From assembly GCF_021462285.1 (NCBI RefSeq), contig NZ_CP082787.1, positions 310,001 through 374,000 of the forward strand: 64,000 nucleotides of DNA, in the 5' to 3' direction. Every line of letters begins with the position of its first letter. Position 1 is the first letter of the stretch. The translations under genes were made by a program, and so were the position numbers. Source of the stretch: Serratia entomophila. Lineage in GTDB: Bacteria; Pseudomonadota; Gammaproteobacteria; Enterobacterales; Enterobacteriaceae. This document shows, piece after piece, positions 1-8,020 of the stretch. Below the pieces are notes generated by a model. The model ran no database searches and had not been told where the DNA came from. It saw only the letters and a list, made by a program, of their open reading frames with translations.

Positions 1-2
1 TT

Positions 3-701
3 TTGCCGAGGCCGGGGCCCTGGGGGGGGTTTGATTTTTCAGTCAAGATAACCTCGTGGGATATTTTTAATACAACGAGTAATCCGCTTTATCATTGCTC
101 AGAGTGCTACATTAATATTTATTATATTGATACCTGGGGGGTTGGTGGTGTGCCTGTCGGTCGAATTTATACGGGGTATGCAAGGGAATATAAAACGCTG
201 GGGGAGTTGGGAGAGTATTTGATACAGGATGGTATTTTTAAACGAACCTTTACCAGGACGCAGTACGGCGGCGGGGGGAAAACATGCTTTTTCCTTGGAA
301 CTGAAGGGAGAAGGCCTTTGCCTGGCGGCGATGAATTTTGTTATCACCGGGTTGACCCCACCTATTGCAATATTTCTATGCCGAATAGTCAGTTGAGGCA
401 CGGCACACTCAGCCCTGATAAAATAAATGGAAATACCGTAAGTACGTCGCTATATGTGAAATGCAGTGCCGAAACTGGGGTGCGCATTGCATCGGCAGAT
501 CGTTCCGGCAGCATTAATTTAAAGGGTTATGGCGGTTTTCGTAGCGAGCTTAAAGTAGACGGCGTGAATTTGGGCGATGGGAAAGTGGTTAGGGCCACAG
601 CGGCAGGCGTTGAGTTGACCTTGAGTTCTACTCTGGCCGGTTATGACGGTAGCGCCGGTACATTCCAGGGCTCAAAAACCATCATAGTTTATTTACCATA
701 G
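3..701 (+). CDS. Fimbrial adhesin-like protein, 5' end cut off by the window
   Basis: The frame is open from the first bases, so the true start probably lies upstream; 232 residues are visible. The C-terminal ~90 residues (from about NTVSTSLYVKCSAETG to the final IVYLP) look like a pilin-type immunoglobulin-like domain: a strand-rich segment, a VKCSA cysteine that can pair with the cysteine of TYCNISMP, and alternating hydrophobics at the end. The N-terminal part is Cys-, Tyr- and Gly-rich (CSEC, CFFLG), as in two-domain tip adhesins of chaperone-usher fimbriae such as the MrpH type. It is presumably exported and donor-strand complemented at the tip. The fimbrial operon would lie to the left, outside the window. 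The adhesin call is inference from the domain pattern; the binding target is unknown. Confidence 0.6.
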   Translation: MPRPGPWGGFDFSVKITSWDIFNTTSNPLYHCSECYINIYYIDTWGVGGVPVGRIYTGYAREYKTLGELGEYLIQDGIFKRTFTRTQYGGGGKTCFFLGTEGRRPLPGGDEFCYHRVDPTYCNISMPNSQLRHGTLSPDKINGNTVSTSLYVKCSAETGVRIASADRSGSINLKGYGGFRSELKVDGVNLGDGKVVRATAAGVELTLSSTLAGYDGSAGTFQGSKTIIVYLP

Positions 702-928
702 TCGATGCTTTTCTTTATTTTAGATGAAAATAATCTGGACGGTGAGTTAACAAAAATGAGATTCATAACGGCTGGTTAAAGGGCGATTTTCATATTATGC
801 TCTGGCTTTAGCTTCATGTGCATTTATTCATTGTTTTGTGGAAGATGAGATGGGTATTTAAATCTCCATTATCGTCAACATATCTTTCAGATAAATTTGG
901 GTTTAAATAACCTATGGCCTCCACGATG

Positions 929-957
929 ATCCATCCATGGGATGGATGTAACAGGAG
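929..957 (+). promoter_or_regulatory. Perfect 8-bp inverted repeat just upstream of the regulator RBS
   Basis: ATCCATCC and GGATGGAT flank an ATG trinucleotide (929-947), followed by the AGGAG ribosome-binding site at 953-957. It could be an operator for autoregulation or a leader hairpin next to the RBS. Function is inferred only from symmetry and position. Confidence 0.4.
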
Positions 958-965
958 ATATAAGA

Positions 966-1508
966 ATGAAAAATCTTAATGTCGTCATCGACGATGAGAA
1001 CCGTTATTTCGCAGAAGGCTTGCGGTTCTGCATTGAACAATATGCGCTAACACGCAATAAAGCCGTCCATTTTTTAACGCCGGGCTGTGCGGAACAGCCG
1101 GATATGGTGCTGGCCTCATCCCGGCGGCGCGCCCAGTGCTGGCGCAGGACGGGCCATCGCGGCGCACCGCTGGTTATCACGGTTAAAGAAAGGCCTGTTC
1201 CTGTCGCGAACGACAGGGCCTGCGTACTGTACCGAACAGATGAGCAGAACAAGTTGTTTGAGTTGTTGAACGAAGCATTATCTGGCGGCGAGCCAATGCT
1301 CTTCAGACGTCAACCCCTGACCTGCCGCGAACGACAAGTGGTGGGCTATCTCCGCAGCGGGCTCGATCAATCGCAAACGGCAAGAATATTGGGGGTCAGC
1401 GTAAAAACGGTGCACAGCCATAAACGCTCGGTAATGAGCAAAATGATGTTAAAAAAGCGCCATGAATTTATTTATTGGCTTTTGTCCCAAGAGGGAGAAT
1501 ATGCCTAA
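966..1508 (+). CDS. LuxR/FixJ-type HTH transcriptional regulator
   Basis: 180 residues from ATG 966, chosen because AGGAG sits 8 bases upstream; an in-frame start at 942 would lie inside an inverted repeat and has no RBS. Residues ~118-175 form a LuxR-type helix-turn-helix: LTCRERQVVGYLRSGL followed by ILGVSVKTVHSHKRSVMSKM, with the usual recognition-helix spacing. The N-terminal ~110 residues resemble a worn response-regulator receiver (VVIDDENRYFAEGL), but the phospho-acceptor pattern is not convincing, so it may act without a kinase, like other fimbria-linked LuxR regulators. It lies downstream of the adhesin gene and upstream of small exported-protein genes, suggesting local surface-structure control. 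Target genes are unknown. Confidence 0.75.
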   Translation: MKNLNVVIDDENRYFAEGLRFCIEQYALTRNKAVHFLTPGCAEQPDMVLASSRRRAQCWRRTGHRGAPLVITVKERPVPVANDRACVLYRTDEQNKLFELLNEALSGGEPMLFRRQPLTCRERQVVGYLRSGLDQSQTARILGVSVKTVHSHKRSVMSKMMLKKRHEFIYWLLSQEGEYA

Positions 1509-1723
1509 CCGTGAAGAGGGATGTTATATTTTCATGTTTTTGGTAAGCTCCAATAAGGTTGGCAATAGATAAAGGTCACGAAAGTGATTCGTACCCCTTA
1601 TCAATAAGTAATGAGTGTCACTGTTTTTATATAGGCCGGGGTGGTTGATGAGTTTAATGCCATAATCTTGGTGAATGTTTTCTATTGGCCCTGTCTTGTA
1701 GCGATAAATCAAGGGAATGTAAA

Positions 1724-1905
1724 GTGAAGCTTATTTGTCTGGCAATATTTTTCCTATTCTTGAGTGCGTATTCGTTTTTTAAACACGGGCAGCTCATGAG
1801 GAAAAAGCGGTTGCCGAGTGTGCAGGTAAAGGGTTAGGCGTGACAACATTGTTGACAGACCGCTCGGCCGCACTTCAGGGAAATCCCCCTTTTCCGGGGT
1901 ATTAA
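1724..1905 (+). pseudogene. Small exported protein gene broken by a frameshift
   Basis: A GTG at 1724 preceded by AAGGGA opens a frame with a signal-peptide-like start (KLICLAIFFLFLSAYS) that then runs into an unlikely basic tail and stops at 1837. The overlapping -1 frame, open to TAA 1903-1905, reads as ordinary protein (EEKAVAECAGKGLGVTTLLT and onward to a final PFPGY). Joining the two near 1790-1800, next to a run of six T, would give a ~60-residue secreted protein directly before the next exported-protein gene. I do not recognise the family. The alternative is two unrelated chance frames. Confidence 0.4.
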
Positions 1906-1929
1906 ATAAAGTAAAAGGAGATAGTGATT

Positions 1930-2220
1930 ATGAACAAAAACATTCTATTGCTCGGCTGTGCACTGCTGATGTGTTCTCAGCTCTCTTATGCCGGTCTGGT
2001 GATCGAGGGCGGCATTAATGGCAACACCGGCAGCGGCGGCACTTCCGTTGATGTGAGCATTAACGGCAGCACCAACGGCAACAATGGCACCGGCGTGAAC
2101 ATTGGCGGCCAAAACGGCGCTCAGAAACCGGGCTCTGCCGCCAGCCAACTGCAAAAAGATATCTATGCGTCTATTTGCGCCAGTCCGTTTATGAAAAAAT
2201 ACGCCTCTATTTGCCAATAA
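1930..2220 (+). CDS. Small Gly/Asn-rich exported protein, unknown function
   Basis: 96 residues from ATG 1930, with AAGGAG 9 bases upstream; the GTG at 1924 is too close to the RBS. Residues 1-21 are a signal peptide (NKNILLLGCALLMCSQLSYA). The mature part is low-complexity and rich in Gly, Asn, Ser and Thr, with GGxxG and NGxxNG repeats (GGINGNTGSGG, INGSTNGNNGTGVNIGG). It ends in a conserved-looking tail with two cysteines 12 residues apart (SICASPFMKKYASICQ) that could form a disulfide loop. No family recognised. Context (adhesin-like gene, LuxR regulator, glycan ligase) suggests a periplasmic or surface role. A rho-independent terminator follows. Confidence 0.7.
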   Translation: MNKNILLLGCALLMCSQLSYAGLVIEGGINGNTGSGGTSVDVSINGSTNGNNGTGVNIGGQNGAQKPGSAASQLQKDIYASICASPFMKKYASICQ

Positions 2221-2240
2221 TTCTGAAGATTAATGCGGAT

Positions 2241-2268
2241 AAGCTCGCCGCTTGGCGGGCTTTTTTCT
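2241..2268 (+). terminator. Rho-independent terminator of the small exported protein gene
   Basis: Stem AAGCTCGCC / GGCGGGCTT with one G-T wobble and loop GCTT, followed by a T-rich run. Confidence 0.8.
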
Positions 2269-2411
2269 TTGAAAACCGGGCATGAAGGCCCAGCCCTACC
2301 ATCATAATAGGTATGCCATCGTCGAATAGATTATCTGCAGTGATATCACAACGATATAATTTTTTATAAAACGACAATGGCTTCTTAAAAGATTAATAGG
2401 CTTAATGGATT

Positions 2412-4115
2412 ATGGTTTTTTGTAAGTTAAAACCTGGAAGCGACCTTCCTTACCTTATTCTGGTCATTTGGTTCGGATTGGTGATGCATCTTTACTTCCC
2501 GAATATGGGCGGGATGGGTTTTGCATTGCCGCAGAACTTTATCAGTTGGGGAGGGATGGCGCTGCTGAGCCTGATTATCTGAATGAGCGTCTTGTTCTGC
2601 AAGCGGCGTATCATAATAACGCCAACGGTTAAGCTATGTGTTGTCGCTCTAACGCTGCTGGCCATTCCCCTGTTTTATACCCGGCCTGAATGGCGGGAGG
2701 CTGCGCTTTGGCGCTGGGGTGGCTTATTTGGTGGATTGATTTTCTATTTTTCATGGCTGCAGACTAACTTTTCAAAACGAGCGCGTTATTGGCTGTTCGG
2801 CATTATAGTACTGGCGGTAACGATACAGGCGTTAATGGCGTTGCTGCAGATGTTTAATCTGGGCCACTGGTTGCCGTATCCGGTGGTTGGCGGCCGCCCT
2901 TACGGCGTATTCCAGCAGGTCAACCTGTTGGCCAGTTTCGCCGCCACCGTACTGGCTTTAGTGCTGATGCTGTTTCTGCTACCAGATTTTCAACTGCGGG
3001 TGGCAGGCCATGAAAAGTGGCGCCGGGTCTTGCTGTGCTTGCTATTGGCGGTATTTCCCGCTCTGCTGGTTTGGTTGCAATCGCGTATTGGCTGGTTGGG
3101 CGGCGGTGTTGTCGCACTGTTATTTATGGTGACTTACGCCAGGAAATACCCATGGGGCAGCGTTGTTGCTGCGTTGATGATGCTGTGTGGCGCACTGGCA
3201 GGAATAGCGGTACTTGGCTGGAGCGAACAGGTTAATGCCGTCAGTCATGCCGGCTCAGACAGCGCGCGCGGCATTATGCTCAACGGCACGCTGGCGATGA
3301 TTATGGAAAAGCCGCTGGCGGGCTGGGGCTATGGCGGTTTTGAGTATAGTTTCCAGCATTTTCGTGCGGCATTGGGGGAGTCGACGCTGGGGGTCGGTGT
3401 AGCGGTGCACCCTCATAACGAAATTCTCTTATGGTGGGTTGAGGGGGGAGGCGCAGGGCTGCTCGGCATGCTGTTGCTGCTGTTTGCCGGGGGACGGTTG
3501 GCGGTTAAAGCGTGGTTACAGCATCGCCAGCGAACGGCCCCGCCCAATCAGGGGGGGATGCTGGCGCTTTGTTTCGCATTATTACCTATGGCCTTGCACA
3601 CCCAGACCGAGTATCCGTTCTATTTATCTGCGCTGCACTGGGCCGTTTTTCTGCTATTACTGGCGATGCTGGATCAGGGAGTGACTCCTGCCGATGAGCG
3701 GAGCGAGTTAAGCGGGAGAACCGCAGGGATCTTGCTACCTGTATGTTCTTTACTTACTCTGGCCGCGATGTTGCTCGGGTTGCAGGGCAGCATTGTCCTA
3801 ACCCATGCCGAGCGGAATAATTTTGCCGATATGCGTGATGTTGTCGCTATGCCCAGCGCTGTTTCTTGGCTTCAGAGTGAGCGCCGGGAGTTCGATCAAC
3901 AGGTTTATGCATTGTTGTTATTTAATCAAACACAGGATGAAAGTTTGCTATCCGGTTATACGCAGTGGGCTCAAGATTATTTGAAGAAGCACATAGATAG
4001 AAACGTATATGCCACGCTGTATTTGATTCTTAAGCACCAGGGGCAGAGTAGGTCTGCAGAAATGCTGCGTCGGGAGGCCATCGCTTTCTTTCCTGACGAT
4101 CCGCGTTTTCTATAA
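2412..4115 (+). pseudogene. PglL/Wzy_C-type glycan (O-oligosaccharyl) ligase, interrupted by an in-frame TGA
   Basis: From ATG 2412 the frame codes 56 residues typical of the start of PglL-like ligases (first membrane helix, then LYFPNMGGMGFALPQN), stops at TGA 2580-2582, and continues in the same frame at ATG 2583 for 510 residues. The joined product would be 567 residues, normal for PglL-type polytopic O-oligosaccharyltransferases. The downstream part has many membrane helices, the periplasmic loop with HPHNE (residues ~278-282 of the long segment) matching the catalytic His region of the WaaL/PglL family, and a soluble C-terminal domain. TGA most likely replaced a Trp codon. Re-initiation at ATG 2583 could still give a protein lacking helix 1. 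Substrate is unknown; O-antigen or protein glycosylation are both possible. Confidence 0.7.
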
Positions 4116-4123
4116 TCAGGTGG

Positions 4124-4260
4124 CTATTCAGCCAACCCTGATTTTATATAGGAGATGCCTTGTTCGTCATATAAGGCGTAGATCATCCGCAACAGCGTCC
4201 TGATATCTTCCGTCTCATCCAGCATTCGGGTACGGAGTTTATCAATCCGTCGGCAGCAGG
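4124..4260 (-). other. Possible remnant of a small coding frame, uncertain
   Basis: The minus strand is open here and reads a plausible charged helical segment (RMLDETEDIRTLLRMIYALY and on to a stop at 4124-4126). It has no good start or RBS and merges into the antisense of the MFS remnant. It may be the end of a decayed gene or chance. Confidence 0.2.
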
Positions 4261-4858
4261 AATAAAGCCGAGAAAGGCGACCCTGAAGGATCTGTTCGCC
4301 GAGCGCGAGGCTTAAGCACCCTGATGTTTGGGCTGGTTTTTTTCATGTCGCTGTTTGTCATTTACGGCATGACCTCCGGGCTGCCCAAGCTGATACCGCA
4401 GGCGGGTTACCCCTTGGGTTCCAGCCTGTCGTTTCTGACCGGGGGACCATTGCCGGGGCGCTGAGCAGTTGCTGGTTGATGGATAGGGTGAACGGAAGGC
4501 GCATTCTCATCGGCTATTTTTTGCTGGGGACCGCTACTCTGCAACTGCTGGCATTCAGACGCCGATCCATCTGTTGTATTCGCTGCCGGTTGTTGCAGGG
4601 GCCAGCACCATTGGTATGCAAATAGCGATGAGCTCTTATGTCGCCCGTTTTTACCCCGGAACCATGACTTCGACAGGCCTTGGCTGGGGCCTGGGCATTG
4701 GCCGCATCGGCGCGATCCTGGGGCCGTTCATTGGCGGTCTGCTTATCGATATGGATCTGACGCTGCAGCAAAACTTTATGGCTTTCGCGCTGCCGTCGCT
4801 GCTGGCGGCCGTCTGGCGGCATCCTGAAAATGCCATGGGGGGATGCAGAGTCCAGTCC
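4236..4858 (+). pseudogene. Decayed MFS aromatic-acid/H+ symporter (C-terminal half only)
   Basis: Segments in three frames together resemble the second half of AAHS-family transporters. They are KATLKDLFAERE ending at a stop (~4313), MFGLVFFMSLFVIYGMTSGLPKLIPQAGY (~4324-4440), GTIAGALSSCWLMDRVNGRRI (~4443-4550), and GASTIGMQIAMSSYVARFYPG through RIGAILGPFIGGLL (~4560-4830). The DRxxGRR loop and the RIGAILGPFIGG helix are family hallmarks. At least three frameshifts and the absence of the N-terminal six helices make it non-functional. It sits between the ligase gene and the tRNA-Phe repeat, and looks like debris from an old insertion or deletion. Confidence 0.75.
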
Positions 4859-4866
4859 GTACCTCA

Positions 4867-4928
4867 GAAAGCAAAAAACCCGCCTTTTGGGCGGGTTCTT
4901 CTAAATAGGGCGACCGGACTCGGACAAC
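4867..4928 (-). repeat. Imperfect direct repeat of the tRNA-Phe 3' end plus terminator (outer copy)
   Basis: About 60 bp matching 5028-5088 with a few mismatches and one gap. It includes the GCAAAAAACCCGCC hairpin, TTCTTCTAAATA, and a degenerate acceptor-stem end (CCGGACTCGG). It lies 161 bp from the intact copy. The layout resembles a residual attachment site of an element once integrated at the tRNA 3' end. Confidence 0.6.
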
Positions 4929-5034
4929 CGGCCTTGCGCCGTGTTGAACAGCGCTTCAGCGCTGGCCCGCAGGGTGAGGCCTTTGGGCCGAATAATCGAA
5001 CGCAGTTCGATGGAGAGTCCTGTCCCTGAAAAGC

Positions 5035-5060
5035 AAAAAACCCGCCATGGGCGGGTTCTT
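5035..5060 (-). terminator. Terminator of tRNA-Phe
   Basis: Hairpin AACCCGCC / GGCGGGTT with an ATG loop; on the minus strand it is followed by a run of T. A second copy is at 4875-4898. Confidence 0.75.
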
Positions 5061-5067
5061 CTAAATA

Positions 5068-5143
5068 TGGTGCCCGGACTCGGAATCGAACCAAGGACAC
5101 GGGGATTTTCAATCCCCTGCTCTACCGACTGAGCTATCCGGGC
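5068..5143 (-). tRNA. pheU: tRNA-Phe (GAA)
   Basis: A 76-nt gene with encoded CCA. The minus strand starts GCCCGGATAGCTCAG, has anticodon loop TTGAAAA with GAA, T-arm GGTTCGATTCC, and ends CCGGGCACCA. The sequence matches the enterobacterial tRNA-Phe. Gene order (pheU, yjdC, dsbD, cutA) is as in E. coli, where pheU is a known integration hotspot. Confidence 0.97.
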
Positions 5144-5302
5144 AACGGGCAGCATTAAACCGTATTGGCCGGGGGCCGTCAACGGCTTTATGCATGAAAT
5201 ACCTGAAAATGCATCCGGTTGCTGGCTTTTCAGTCAAGGGGCGTAAAAATACGTCCGCACGGGCCGCAAACGGGGGCTGATCGCCCACTGTGGATCTGCC
5301 GC

Positions 5303-5878
5303 TCAGCCTAAAGCGCCGTTTCTGCGGCACTGCGCCACCTGCAAGATGTCCTCGGCCAGCCGTTTGGCCACGGATACGTCCTGGAGTTGGCGTTTTACCA
5401 GCAGTTTGCTCAGGCAACCTTCCTGGATCAGCTCCATCTGTTGTGCCACCATATCGGCGTCGTCGGCGTCCATTTCGCGCAGCAGGTCGCGGGTCAGCTC
5501 CAGCGAAGTCAGCTTTTGCTGTTCCGCCAACTGGTGGATAGGGTGATCCGTTTCCGGGAAGAAGCTGCAGGCGGCGATAAACAGGCAACCGGGATAGCGG
5601 TCGTGCTGCACGTATTCCGCCAGCACGTCATAGCGCGCCAGCAGCTTTTGCTGCGGGCTCAGGTTTTCGTCCAACAGCAGCTGGCGGCGCCAGGTGTCGA
5701 TCTGCTGGCCGTGATAGCGCAGGCAGTCATACAGCAGCGCTTCGCGGTCCGGCCAAAACCGTTTGAGATCGCTGGGCTGCACCTCGAGTTTTTCAGCCAG
5801 CATCTCCAGCGTGGCGGTCGCCAGGCCCTGTTGTTCCAACAGCCCCAGTGCGGTATCAAGAACGTGTTCACGTTGCAC
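5303..5878 (-). CDS. yjdC: TetR-family transcriptional regulator YjdC
   Basis: 191 residues, the E. coli YjdC length, from GTG 5878. GGAGGA lies 7 bases upstream and the start [17 protein letters not shown] matches the family; a TTG at 5893 overlaps the RBS and is rejected. Residues 1-48 form the TetR helix-turn-helix ([22 protein letters not shown]). The C-terminal ligand-binding domain contains the conserved [14 protein letters not shown] segment. Its ligand is not established. It begins 26 bp after the dsbD stop and is probably cotranscribed with cutA-dsbD. High confidence in family; targets unknown. Confidence 0.93.
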   Translation of the reverse strand: MQREHVLDTALGLLEQQGLATATLEMLAEKLEVQPSDLKRFWPDREALLYDCLRYHGQQIDTWRRQLLLDENLSPQQKLLARYDVLAEYVQHDRYPGCLFIAACSFFPETDHPIHQLAEQQKLTSLELTRDLLREMDADDADMVAQQMELIQEGCLSKLLVKRQLQDVSVAKRLAEDILQVAQCRRNGALG

Positions 5879-5904
5879 TTGTGCTTCCTCCAATTCGATT
5901 TTAT

Positions 5905-7611
5905 TTATTGCACCGCTTTCTGCAAATGCGCGTTGAACGCCGGCGCATCCATAAAGCCGGTGACCCGCTGTGCGGGCAACTCTTGGCCGGCGCCGTTGAA
6001 GAACAGAATGGTCGGCAATCCGAGGACCTGCAGGCGCTTCAGCAGCGCCGCCTGTTCGGCGTTGTTGGCGGTCACGTCCGCCTGCAGCAGCACCACGTTG
6101 GCCAGCTTAGCCTGAACCGCCGCGTCGCTGAAGGTATATTTTTCGAACTCTTTGCAGGCGACGCACCAGTCGGCGTACAGATCCAGCATCACCGGCTTGC
6201 CCTGCGCCTGCTGCAGCGCCTGGTCGAGCTGCCCGACGTTCTCGATGCGGGTGAAGCTGAGGTGCGGCAGGTTGGCCTGTTGCGCGCCAGTGGCGCCGAA
6301 CGCCCAGTCCTGCAGCGGCCGTGCGGCGATCACCGCCGCCGCCAGCAGCAGCAGCTGCAATGCTCTGGCCCAACCGCGTGAGGTTTTCAGGCTCAGGGCG
6401 AAGGCCCAGCCGAAGAACGCCAGGCCGAGCAGGCTCCACAACCGCAATCCCCACAGGTCACCGATCACCCGTTCCAGCAGGAAGACCGGCAGCGCCAGGA
6501 TCACGAAGCCGAAGGCCTCTTTGACATACTGCATCCAGGGGCCGCTGCGCGGCAGCAGGCGGTTGCCGAACAGGGTGACGATCACCAGCGGAATGCCCAT
6601 CCCCAGCGCGTAAAGATACAGCGTGCCGCCGCCGGCCCACATATTGCCGCTCTGGGCGATATACAGCAGGATGGCGCTCAGCGGCGCGGTGGTGCAGGGC
6701 GAACAAATCAACCCGGCCAATGCGCCCATCAGGAATACGCCGGTCAACGAACCGCCGCGCTGGGTGTTGCTCCAGTTGGCTAAGCGGGTCTGCAGCGCGG
6801 AAGGCAGCTGCAGCGAGTACAGGCCGAACATCGACAGCGCCAGGGCGATAAACAGCGCCGACAGGCCGATCAGCACATAGGGGTGCTGCAACGCTGCCTG
6901 GAACTGCAGCCCGGCGGCCGCAACCACCAGGCCGAGCAGGGTGTAGGTTAACGCCATGCCCTGCACGTAAACGACCGCCAGCGCCAGAATGCGCCCGCTG
7001 CCGTGCGGCCGTTCGCGGCCGAGAATGATGCCGGAAATCAGCGGGTACATCGGCAGCACGCAGGGGGTGAAGGCGATGCCGATGCCGATCAACAGCGCCC
7101 ACAGGGGGGAGAACGGCAGGCTGGCGGGCGCCGGTGCTGCCGGCGCAGGGGTCGGCAATGCGGTGGCGGCGCTCACTGCATCCAGCGGGATCGTTCGGGT
7201 TTCCGGCGGGTAGCAGAAGCCGGCTTCGGCGCAGCCCTGATAGGTGACGATCAGGCTGGCGCTGGCTGCCGCCTGCTGCAGCGGAATGTTCAGGTTGAGC
7301 TGCTGTTTGAAAATGGCGACCTCGCCGAAGAACTCATCCTTGTGGCTCAGCCCCTCGGGCAGCGTAAAGGCGCCCAGCGTCGCCTGCTGCGGCACCAGCT
7401 TGATCTGCTGGCGGTACAGATAATAGCCCGGGCGAATTTGCCAGTTCAGCGTCAGCTGGCGGTCCTGCTGTTTAAAATCGAAGGCGAACGCCCGATCGAC
7501 GGGCACGAACTGGCTGCCGCCGCTCTGGCCGAACAGCGAGGCCTGCGCCGCCTGCGGCAGGAAAAACAGGCTGCAAAGCAGCAAAATCAGTTTAATGAGG
7601 CGTTGATCCAT
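5905..7611 (-). CDS. dsbD: Thiol:disulfide interchange protein DsbD
   Basis: 568 residues. It carries electrons from cytoplasmic thioredoxin across the inner membrane to keep DsbC, DsbG and CcmG reduced. A signal peptide (residues 1-24) is followed by the periplasmic alpha domain with the redox pair in [11 protein letters not shown]. An eight-helix beta domain has Cys in [13 protein letters not shown] and [10 protein letters not shown], and the C-terminal thioredoxin-like gamma domain has WCVAC. All six catalytic cysteines are present. Its start overlaps the end of cutA by 25 bp, so translation is probably coupled. Confidence 0.98.
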   Translation of the reverse strand: MDQRLIKLILLLCSLFFLPQAAQASLFGQSGGSQFVPVDRAFAFDFKQQDRQLTLNWQIRPGYYLYRQQIKLVPQQATLGAFTLPEGLSHKDEFFGEVAIFKQQLNLNIPLQQAAASASLIVTYQGCAEAGFCYPPETRTIPLDAVSAATALPTPAPAAPAPASLPFSPLWALLIGIGIAFTPCVLPMYPLISGIILGRERPHGSGRILALAVVYVQGMALTYTLLGLVVAAAGLQFQAALQHPYVLIGLSALFIALALSMFGLYSLQLPSALQTRLANWSNTQRGGSLTGVFLMGALAGLICSPCTTAPLSAILLYIAQSGNMWAGGGTLYLYALGMGIPLVIVTLFGNRLLPRSGPWMQYVKEAFGFVILALPVFLLERVIGDLWGLRLWSLLGLAFFGWAFALSLKTSRGWARALQLLLLAAAVIAARPLQDWAFGATGAQQANLPHLSFTRIENVGQLDQALQQAQGKPVMLDLYADWCVACKEFEKYTFSDAAVQAKLANVVLLQADVTANNAEQAALLKRLQVLGLPTILFFNGAGQELPAQRVTGFMDAPAFNAHLQKAVQ

Positions 7612-7910
7612 AACAGGTAGTCTTTATCTCCGGCCATCACCGGCAGCACCAGCAGCTCGGGCGTCTGGTAGGGGTGATGTTGTTTCAGGGCGGTGAGCAG
7701 GGCATCTTGATGGCGACGATCGCTTTTGAACAGCATCTGCACTTCGTATTCCTGTTCCAGTTTCCCTTCCCAGTAATACAGCGACGTCGCGCCGGGCAGC
7801 AGCGTGGCGCAGGCCGCCAGCTTGTCGCCCAGCACCCGCGCCGCCAGTTCCTGGGCGCTGGCTTCATCGGGTGCGGTACAAAGTATGACGACGGCTTCGC
7901 AATCAGACAT
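7587..7910 (-). CDS. cutA: Divalent-cation tolerance protein CutA
   Basis: 107 residues from ATG 7910, chosen because AGAGGG lies just upstream; the in-frame ATG at 7925 has no RBS. CutA is a small trimeric cytoplasmic protein linked to copper and other divalent-metal tolerance. Family marks are [16 protein letters not shown], the [20 protein letters not shown] core, and [13 protein letters not shown] near the end. It is the first gene of cutA-dsbD-yjdC. The biochemical role is only loosely defined in the literature. Confidence 0.96.
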   Translation of the reverse strand: MSDCEAVVILCTAPDEASAQELAARVLGDKLAACATLLPGATSLYYWEGKLEQEYEVQMLFKSDRRHQDALLTALKQHHPYQTPELLVLPVMAGDKDYLLWINASLN

Positions 7911-7990
7911 CTTCAACCCTCTCATCGATTGGTGTGGGCAACTATACCCCGAAGGCGGTTTGGCTAGAAGGCGAGTTTATCATCAAAGGA

Positions 7991-8013
7991 GAAACCGGGG
8001 CCGCAGCCCCGGT
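7991..8013 (-). terminator. Terminator downstream of dcuA
   Basis: GC-rich stem ACCGGGGC / GCCCCGGT separating dcuA from cutA; on the minus strand it is followed by TTCTCC, a weak T tract. Confidence 0.6.
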
Positions 8014-8020
8014 CGGGGAA

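Noticed and set aside
4124..4347. Minus-strand opening reading a helical peptide opposite the MFS remnant
   Set aside because: No start site or RBS and half of it is antisense to better-supported MFS sequence; kept only as a low-confidence note.
4901..5182. Minus-strand open frame across the tRNA-Phe and its repeat
   Set aside because: It reads through a tRNA and terminator, so it is not a gene, although part of it between the repeats looks protein-like.
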